From Bacillota bacterium (GTDB lineage: Bacteria > Eremiobacterota > SpSt-956 > JAKJGF01): a DNA stretch of 11,530 nucleotides. Below, piece after piece: positions 7,209-11,530 of this stretch. The DNA lies in assembly GCA_029555925.1 (NCBI GenBank), contig JAKPQU010000199.1, positions 1-11,530 of the forward strand, written 5' to 3'. Numbering within the stretch: position 1 is the stretch's first letter; each line of letters opens with the position of its first letter. Both the position numbers and the translations under genes were made by a program. The notes under the pieces were generated by a model that saw only the letters and a program-made list of their open reading frames with translations, made no database searches and was not told the DNA's origin.

Positions 7209-7239
7209 GAATGACAATTAATAAAGTTCTATTCCTTAA
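7205..7239. repeat. 35-bp palindromic flank abutting the foldback element
   Basis: TTAGGAATGACAATTAATAA begins here and the segment ends ATTCCTTAA, so AGGAAT (7207-7212) pairs with ATTCCT (7231-7236). The same AGGAATG and ACAATTAATAAA words, and the CATTCCT end, adjoin the second foldback copy at 11332-11435. It may therefore be part of the mobile unit or its preferred insertion site. Confidence 0.55.
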
Positions 7240-7257
7240 TATCATTTGCACAAAAGT

Positions 7258-7286
7258 ATAATAAAATATATTTACTATCTTGTCAA
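7258..7286 (-). promoter_or_regulatory. Promoter of the tolC-like/hlyD-like operon
   Basis: On the minus strand a perfect TTGACA (7286-7281) is followed after exactly 17 bases by TATTAT (7263-7258), five of six matches to the -10 consensus. It points to the tolC-like gene 375 bases away. Transcripts would begin near 7251 and carry the palindrome and the whole foldback element in their leader. No better promoter is seen closer to the gene. Confidence 0.65.
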
Positions 7287-7445
7287 TACACTTGTATGTT
7301 TTTTACACAAATGTAAAAATCAAATATTAATCGACTTTTAATATAGATGATATATCACAGTTTATGCAAAATTTTTCAGAAAAAAATAAATGATATAATT
7401 ATCCGAAAGACTGCCAATAACCTGCAGGGATGAACTGAAAAAATA

Positions 7446-7474
7446 TTAACAATACAGTATTTTTCTGATATAAT
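7446..7474 (+). promoter_or_regulatory. Promoter of tatA
   Basis: TTAACA (7446-7451) is separated by 17 bases from a perfect TATAAT (7469-7474), which is also preceded by TG to give an extended -10 (TGATATAAT). Transcription would start near 7481, right at the beginning of the heptamer array, so the array becomes part of the tatA leader. Confidence 0.65.
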
Positions 7475-7481
7475 AACGAAT

Positions 7482-7536
7482 CGTAATGCGTAACGCGTAA
7501 CACGTGACGGGTGGATGAGCTTTATTTCTCGTTACG
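7482..7536. repeat. Heptamer array (CGTAACG type) in the tatA leader
   Basis: Four tandem 7-mers, CGTAATG, CGTAACG, CGTAACA and CGTGACG, fill 7482-7509. An inverted single unit, CGTTACG at 7530-7536, can pair with the second unit and form a 7-bp stem with a 34-base loop. The array lies between the promoter and the ribosome binding site of tatA. Confidence 0.8.
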
Positions 7537-7574
7537 GCTTATGTCCAGGTTATTGATAAAGGAGGGTTCAACTT

Positions 7575-7994
7575 ATGTCCGGTCTCTTATCACTAATAGA
7601 TATGCCGGGAGCAGGAGAGTGGCTATTAATCCTTATTATAGCACTTATCATCTTTGGGCCCGGCAAACTTCCCGAAGTCGGGAGAGGATTCGGCAGAGCT
7701 ATAAGGGAATTCAAAAGGGCTTCCCGCGGATGGTCTGAACAGATAAACGCTGCTATAGAAGAAAAAAATCCTTATATAGAGAAAGGAGAAGATCCTTATA
7801 TTCAGGAATTTGAAATAAATGACGAATTGATTGAAAAATTAAACAAAAAAATCAATGATGAAAGAAAAATGGAAATTTTAATTTCTTTAAAAAAAAGTAA
7901 GTTATCAAAAGAAGGGCTTCCTGATTTCTTAAAAACCCTGAATTTTTCAGAAGAAGAAATTAACTTAATCATAAGCGAAAGTGAGAATAAATAA
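7575..7994 (+). CDS. tatA: Sec-independent protein translocase subunit TatA, with long C-terminal extension
   Basis: TatA forms the pore-like component that moves folded proteins with twin-arginine signals across the inner membrane. Residues 14-28 form the single membrane helix ([15 protein letters not shown]), followed by the conserved hinge [10 protein letters not shown] (28-37) and the amphipathic helix [11 protein letters not shown] (39-49). The start is set by GGAGGG eight bases upstream. At 139 residues it is longer than usual TatA (60-90): residues 60-139 form a charged, mostly helical extension ending in a compact Leu-rich segment ([20 protein letters not shown]) that I cannot assign. 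No tatC is in the window. TatB is an alternative, but the GPGKLPE hinge and short amphipathic helix fit TatA better. Its stop is followed at once by the start of a methyltransferase remnant. Confidence 0.88.
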   Translation: MSGLLSLIDMPGAGEWLLILIIALIIFGPGKLPEVGRGFGRAIREFKRASRGWSEQINAAIEEKNPYIEKGEDPYIQEFEINDELIEKLNKKINDERKMEILISLKKSKLSKEGLPDFLKTLNFSEEEINLIISESENK

Positions 7995-8171
7995 TTGGAT
8001 ATTTTCTTTGAAATACATAAAGATCTGCCAAGAGAGGGTCCGGGAGGCAATGAATACACGAGAAAAGCTTTTTATATGCTTGGTGATTTACCTCCTGAAC
8101 CGTACATACTGGATATTGGCTGCGGCCCCGGCATGCAGACAATAGAACTCGCTAATTATCGCTTCAGATAA
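7995..8171 (+). pseudogene. Truncated class I SAM-dependent methyltransferase (N-terminal fragment)
   Basis: Directly after the tatA stop (TAA then TTG) a frame of 58 codons reads LDIFFEIHKDLPREGPGGNE, then YTRKAF, then ILDIGCGPGMQTIELA, and ends at TAA 8169-8171. The LPREGPG segment and the glycine-rich motif I (DIGCGPG, the S-adenosylmethionine-binding loop) are typical of the first 55 residues of a methyltransferase family normally about 250 residues long. Everything after motif I is missing, including the substrate-binding part, so the product cannot be an enzyme. The tight TAA-TTG junction suggests that the intact ancestor was translationally coupled to tatA. The 3' part was probably lost by a deletion that brought the convergent vWA gene close. 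Confidence 0.8.
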
Positions 8172-8213
8172 GTTATAAAATACACTGTAAGGAGATTACT
8201 TTTTTACAATCTT

Positions 8214-9068
8214 TTAATAACGTACTCCTTCTTTTTGAGCTTCTTTCTTCAATGTATCTGTCATTATAGAGTCAAGGTTATTGATCCGTTCTACCTGTTT
8301 CGACGTTGAGCCACCGGGAACAGGTGCAGAAGGAGCGGAACCTGTTTCGGAAGCTGAATAAAATGGAGATGAACCTCCTGCCGTAACAGGAGCATCATAT
8401 TCTTTTGCCTTGCTGCCTTCAGCCATATCTCTTGCCCCTTTTCTCCAGTCGTCACTGTCTGCATATTTATCGTCCACTACATAATTTTTACTTCCCTGAC
8501 TTAACATTACCTGTTTTTTTCCTGTTACATCTTCATAGACATATTTATATGTCAGATATTCGAATGTACCGTTTGTGGCAGAAGACACTTCCTGAAAGAA
8601 CTGATTTCCGTCTTCCTGCATACCGCTGCAGCTTACGGTATTTATCATTATACCCATGTCAGAAGCGAGAGCCAGTTCTTTCTTATAATCATAATCATTT
8701 CCATAATCTCTGTGAGGACTTGCATCTCCTATGACAAATACTATTTTCCTCACTTTTTTTGAAGTATCCCATTTCATCCCTTCCACCGACACTTTGAGTG
8801 CTTCATAGATATTTTCTTCGTAATCTCCTCCGCCTGATGCCTTGAGTGAATTGATTACTCCCTGCGTATCCTGAATATTATTCGAAAAATCATATTTTTT
8901 TGTTACATATTCGTCTCCCCGGTCTTTATATGCTACAACTCCGAAACGAACCCTTGGAGCAGGATTTCCCTTTTTAATCTCATCAACCATCTTCAGTAGT
9001 TGCTCTCTGATGACTTCAATTTCATCTCCCATGCTTCCCGTAGTATCAACACAGAATACTACATCCAT
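8214..9068 (-). CDS. von Willebrand factor A domain protein (probably the C-terminal half of a split protein)
   Basis: The 284-residue product begins straight in the first strand of a vWA domain. The metal-binding (MIDAS) motif DTTGSM is at 8-13 with Asp8, Thr10 and Ser12. The rest of the fold follows: FGVVAYKDRGDEY (42-54), GGGDYEENIYEAL (79-91) and IVFVIGDASPHRDYG (109-123). After about 185 comes a low-complexity Ser/Gly/Pro/Ala linker (230-255) and a short helix at the end. Such domains bind metal and protein ligands. The ATG at 9068 has no separate ribosome binding site and overlaps the upstream zinc-ribbon gene by ten bases; a stop lies four codons before it in this frame. With no signal or membrane segment of its own it would stay in the cytoplasm. 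If joined to the upstream product it would sit outside the membrane. Confidence 0.88.
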   Translation of the reverse strand: MDVVFCVDTTGSMGDEIEVIREQLLKMVDEIKKGNPAPRVRFGVVAYKDRGDEYVTKKYDFSNNIQDTQGVINSLKASGGGDYEENIYEALKVSVEGMKWDTSKKVRKIVFVIGDASPHRDYGNDYDYKKELALASDMGIMINTVSCSGMQEDGNQFFQEVSSATNGTFEYLTYKYVYEDVTGKKQVMLSQGSKNYVVDDKYADSDDWRKGARDMAEGSKAKEYDAPVTAGGSSPFYSASETGSAPSAPVPGGSTSKQVERINNLDSIMTDTLKKEAQKEGVRY

Positions 9069-9514
9069 TCTGGGCCGTTACCTTTTACAGGGGCAGGAGT
9101 TGGTTTTACTACAACAACAGGGGGATTTATATGGTGCTGTGCTGGAGGATCTACTATGTGAACAGGATTAAAACTTACAGGAGAAACATGGGGCTTTTCC
9201 CTTTTTCCTGTAGAATTATAGATAACAAAACCCATAATCATTACTATTATAACAGCCAAAACACCTATTAACTTATTTTTTCCTTTTTTATCTTCTGTTT
9301 CGACCGGTTTTTCCGGTATAAGCTGTTTACGACATTTAGCACAGAAGTTGGCAGCAGAGGAATTGGGCTGTCCGCAATCAGGGCAGTCGACAAGTTTGAG
9401 TATATAGGTACCGGTTGTTTCATCTAATTGAAGCTGGCTGCCACAGGCATGGCAGAGTAAATTCCTGTCAATTTTATCACTGTCTCCACAGTTGGGGCAT
9501 TTTCTTTCCTGCAT
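9059..9514 (-). CDS. Double zinc-ribbon membrane protein (probably the N-terminal half of a split vWA protein)
   Basis: A 151-residue protein with two zinc ribbons: C6, C9, C21 and C24 (CPNCG...CHACG), then C44, C47, C58 and C61 (CPDCG...FCAKC). A single membrane segment, LIGVLAVIIVMIMGFVIY, lies at 82-99. A Pro/Val/His-rich tail (108-145) ends GNGPEW. Zinc ribbons would be cytoplasmic and the tail extracytoplasmic. The start is set by GAGGAGG eight bases upstream. A short Pro-rich linker stopping just where a vWA domain begins in another frame suggests that this and the next gene were once one protein. Alternatively they are two coupled genes with a 10-base overlap. I do not recognise a named family for the whole architecture. 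Confidence 0.82.
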   Translation of the reverse strand: MQERKCPNCGDSDKIDRNLLCHACGSQLQLDETTGTYILKLVDCPDCGQPNSSAANFCAKCRKQLIPEKPVETEDKKGKNKLIGVLAVIIVMIMGFVIYNSTGKREKPHVSPVSFNPVHIVDPPAQHHINPPVVVVKPTPAPVKGNGPEWM

Positions 9515-9684
9515 ATTAAGAACCTCCTCTTAATTTCTTTCTCTCATAGACGCAAATATAAAATATTTATTCCGTATTTTTTTATTTTTTTTACAGGTTT
9601 TAGGAAATGAAAAATGTGGAGAGTTTATTATTTTATTAAGGATACCGCTCGTAACATTCCCCCTGTTTCTACCCAAATACCCAT

Positions 9685-10431
9685 TTATAATTTATTGATA
9701 ATAGATGCGTTATATGCGGCACCGAAGCCGTTATCTATATTCACCACACTGACTCCGCTCGCACAACTGTTAAGCATGGACAGCAGAGCAGCGAGGCCTC
9801 CGAAATTTGCTCCGTATCCAACACTTGTAGGTACAGCTATAATCGGTTTATTTACCAGTCCTCCTACAACACTTGCAAGAGCTCCTTCCATGCCGGCGAC
9901 AACGATAATAACCTTTGCCCCTCTGATAATATCCAGTTTTGAAAAAAGCCTGTGAATTCCGGCAACCCCTACATCAACAATCTTCTCCACTCTATTGCCG
10001 AGAATAAGTGCTGTTTCTGCCGCTTCTTCTACTACCGGCAGGTCGGACGTCCCTGCTGAAATTATAGCGATATAACTTTCCGTTAATTTTTCTTCTCTTT
10101 TTCTTACAGTAATAATTCTGCCCAGGTGATTGTATACGGCTTCTTTACATATCTCTTTTACGGCGTGATACATCTCTTCACTGGCTCTGGTAGCCACTAT
10201 GTTACTATCTTTCGTCATCATAAACCGGACAATGCTCTTTACCTGTTCCACTGTTTTCCCGGCACAATAAATTACTTCCGGATATCCGACCCTTATCTCT
10301 CTATGGCTGTCAATATTGGCAAAGCCAAGATCACTGTATGGTAAATACTCTATTTTTTTCATGGCTTCTTCTATTTCAATTTCACTGTTTTTAACAGCTT
10401 CAAACAATTTTATTATATCATCTTTATTCAT
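9685..10431 (-). CDS. larB: Pyridinium-3,5-biscarboxylic acid mononucleotide synthase LarB
   Basis: LarB carboxylates and hydrolyses nicotinic acid adenine dinucleotide to pyridinium-3,5-biscarboxylic acid mononucleotide, the first step of nickel-pincer nucleotide cofactor synthesis. The 248 residues match the family in length. The N-terminal part has FANIDSHREIRVGYPEVIYC (37-56) followed by GKT. The C-terminal PurE-like domain has AGTSDLPVVEEAAETA (126-141), VVAGMEGALASVVGGLV (177-193) and PTSVGYGANFGGLAALLSML (201-220). Cys223 in NSCA corresponds to the catalytic cysteine of characterised LarB. The end NIDNGFGAAYNA is also typical. The start has AGGGG six bases upstream. It lies 18 bases after the larE stop and is surely co-transcribed with it. 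The larC gene usual in this pathway is not downstream: the next gene is the zinc-ribbon gene. Confidence 0.95.
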   Translation of the reverse strand: MNKDDIIKLFEAVKNSEIEIEEAMKKIEYLPYSDLGFANIDSHREIRVGYPEVIYCAGKTVEQVKSIVRFMMTKDSNIVATRASEEMYHAVKEICKEAVYNHLGRIITVRKREEKLTESYIAIISAGTSDLPVVEEAAETALILGNRVEKIVDVGVAGIHRLFSKLDIIRGAKVIIVVAGMEGALASVVGGLVNKPIIAVPTSVGYGANFGGLAALLSMLNSCASGVSVVNIDNGFGAAYNASIINKL

Positions 10432-10449
10432 AATGTTCCCCTTTATCTG

Positions 10450-11313
10450 TCAGAAGTGGTTTCTCGTGACGCGTGACGAGAGCAGATATTTATTATTTAT
10501 GCTCACCTCAGTAATAGCTTCATTCATACTGCCTGTTCTGTATCCCTTCATATCCAGAGCCACATAAGTAAAACCGATTTTTCTCAATTCATTGTACACA
10601 GGTTCCATTAAATCTTCCAGAAAGAAGCGCTTCAGCTCACTGGAACCCACTTCAATTCTCGCCAGATCGCCATGATGGCGGACTCTTATCTGATTGAATC
10701 CAAGGTCTAATAGAAATTGTTCAGCCCTGTCAACCATTTCCAGTTTTTCAGATGTAATCTTATGTCCGTAAGGGAACCTTGACGCAAGACAGGCGAAAGC
10801 CTGCCTGTTCCATGCCGGGAGTCCCATTTCTTTGGATAAAAGTCTTATATCTTCTTTACTCATACCTGCTTCTTTCAGAGGGCTTACAACGTCAAGTTCC
10901 TTAATGGCTTTCATACCTGGTCTGTAATCTCTAGTATCATCTGTATTGGATCCGTCGGCAACATATGTAATCCCATGTTGTCGGGCCACTTCTTTTATCT
11001 TCTTAAAGAGCTCAAGTTTACAGAAATAACACCTGTCTAACGGATTTTCGGCAAAACCATCGATTTCAAGTTCATCCGAAACTATAACGATATGCTTGAC
11101 TCCCAGACTTATGGCAAAAGCCTCTGCCTGCCGAAATTCCCTTTCAGGATATGTAGAAGACCTTGCAGTGACAGCGATCACTTTATCTCTCAGTACATCT
11201 GCTGAAACTTTCAGAAGAAAGGTACTGTCCACACCACCGGAAAAAGCAACTACAAGAGTTCCCATATTATTTATATGTTCAATCATTTTATTTAATTTTT
11301 CATATGTGTCCAT
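10450..11313 (-). CDS. larE: LarE, sulfur insertase for the nickel-pincer nucleotide cofactor
   Basis: LarE adenylates the two carboxylates of the LarB product and replaces oxygen by sulfur. The 287-residue protein has the PP-loop SGGVDS (25-30) for ATP, ADGSNTDDTRDYRPG (119-133), ACLASRFPYG (174-183) and GYRTGSMNE (257-265), all family hallmarks. Three cysteines are placed as in the iron-sulfur type of LarE: C95 and C98 (CYFC) and C175 (CLASR). In the Lactobacillus-type enzyme only the last is used, as a sacrificial sulfur donor. So this enzyme probably carries a [4Fe-4S] cluster and can turn over repeatedly (inference from the family). The start has AAGGTGG six bases upstream. The last nine residues (SSRVTRNHF) are encoded across a heptamer repeat, so the natural C-terminus has been replaced or extended. 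Confidence 0.93.
   Translation of the reverse strand: MDTYEKLNKMIEHINNMGTLVVAFSGGVDSTFLLKVSADVLRDKVIAVTARSSTYPEREFRQAEAFAISLGVKHIVIVSDELEIDGFAENPLDRCYFCKLELFKKIKEVARQHGITYVADGSNTDDTRDYRPGMKAIKELDVVSPLKEAGMSKEDIRLLSKEMGLPAWNRQAFACLASRFPYGHKITSEKLEMVDRAEQFLLDLGFNQIRVRHHGDLARIEVGSSELKRFFLEDLMEPVYNELRKIGFTYVALDMKGYRTGSMNEAITEVSINNKYLLSSRVTRNHF
10465..10478. repeat. Two-unit heptamer repeat inside the 3' end of larE
   Basis: CGTGACG occurs twice in tandem (10465-10471, 10472-10478). Read on the minus strand it encodes Ser-Arg-Val-Thr-Arg within the tail of LarE. It is identical to units of the array at 11372-11399. Confidence 0.75.
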
Positions 11314-11331
11314 TTATGTCCACCTTGATAT

Positions 11332-11435
11332 TTAGGAATGGCAGTTAAATAAATGTCTCAAATATATTAATCGTGACGCGTAACGCGTGACGCGTGACGC
11401 GAGGAAAGAGACAATTAATAAATTTTCATTCCTTA
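11332..11435. repeat. Inverted-arm cassette enclosing a heptamer array, upstream of larE
   Basis: A left arm of 28 bases (11332-11359, beginning TTAGGAATG and ending TGTCTC) pairs with a right arm (11408-11435, beginning GAGACAATT and ending CATTCCTTA) at about 20 of 28 positions. Between the arms are four perfect tandem 7-mers at 11372-11399: CGTGACG, CGTAACG, CGTGACG, CGTGACG. The cassette lies 19 bases upstream of the larE start and merges at its right end with the second foldback element. No convincing larE promoter was found here, though the leader must pass through or begin near this structure. Confidence 0.75.
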
Positions 11436-11530
11436 GTACCGTAACAGGTAAATTCGTAACCATTTATCAGCTTCTGCCTGACAGGCTCTTACGAAGAAAA
11501 ATAATTTGCCTTATTTAATTTGTTTTACAG
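11432..11530. mobile_element. MITE-like foldback element, second copy, cut by the window end
   Basis: These 99 bases match 6993-7091 with about six differences, including the end block TACCGTAACAGGTAAA and the CTTCTGCCTG and AATAATTTGCC blocks. This copy keeps the TACCGTAACAGG end that the first copy shows only at its right arm, where its left arm reads TACCGCTACAGG. The rest of the element lies outside the window. Confidence 0.8.

Larger units (their letters stand above)
6884..7574. other. Divergent control region between the tolC-like gene and tatA
   Basis: These 691 bases hold no supported gene. From left to right they contain the leader of the tolC-like gene, a foldback element (6993-7208), a short palindrome (7205-7239), a minus-strand promoter (7258-7286), an AT-rich stretch with nothing recognisable (7287-7390), a lone extended -10 sequence TGATATAAT at 7391-7399 that lacks a good -35, the main tatA promoter (7446-7474) and a heptamer array (7482-7509). 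Confidence 0.7.

Noticed and set aside
7391..7399. Second extended -10 (TGATATAAT) upstream of tatA
   Set aside because: No reasonable -35 hexamer lies at 16-18 bases; kept only as a remark in the control-region entry.
7511..7738. Plus-strand frame overlapping the start of tatA
   Set aside because: It overlaps tatA in another frame and its product has no recognisable pattern; tatA has a clear ribosome binding site and motifs.
8187..8206. Possible terminator GTAAGGAGATTAC followed by six T
   Set aside because: The stem is only four base pairs, too weak to support a call.
9614..9955. 113-codon plus-strand frame opposite larB
   Set aside because: It lies mostly antisense to larB, which shows every family motif; the residues only mirror the larB codons.

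Overview
The window is AT-rich and comes from a diderm bacterium. This is shown by a TolC-type outer-membrane protein next to a lipoprotein membrane-fusion subunit, and by a TatA protein. A LarE with the three-cysteine, iron-sulfur-type pattern fits an anaerobe. The phylum cannot be named from the sequence alone. The DNA looks accessory and rearranged: it holds several gene fragments, a broken IS1-family element, two copies of a foldback (MITE-like) element and at least six clusters of 7-bp tandem repeats.

Layout. Bases 1-258 are the 3' end of a plus-strand gene, probably of a caspase-like or gingipain-like surface protein, closed by a strong hairpin terminator. A minus-strand S9 serine peptidase (425-2299) follows, with a heptamer array at each end. 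On the plus strand come a C-terminal piece of a GspE/PilB ATPase (2438-3187), an IS1-family remnant in three frames (about 3209-3643) and a small orphan protein (3657-3911). On the minus strand, a TolC-like gene and an HlyD/MacA-like gene form an export operon (6883 to 3971) with no pump gene in view. Its leader (6884-7286) holds one foldback element and starts at a near-consensus promoter. Next come tatA (7575-7994) and a truncated methyltransferase remnant (7995-8171).

The right third is all minus strand. A zinc-ribbon/membrane protein (9514-9059) overlaps by 10 bases a von Willebrand A-domain protein (9068-8214); the two look like halves of one protein. larE (11313-10450) and larB (10431-9685) encode two steps of nickel-pincer nucleotide cofactor synthesis. 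The second foldback copy runs off the right edge.

How the parts fit. LarE and LarB act in one cofactor pathway; LarC and the lactate-racemase-type enzyme that would use the cofactor are not in the window. TolC and HlyD would span the periplasm for an unseen inner-membrane pump. The feature that ties the window together is the repeat content. Heptamer arrays with the shared core GTGA or GTAA sit at or near both ends of the peptidase gene, the ATPase fragment and larE. One array encodes the C-terminus of LarE, and another may supply a -35 box.
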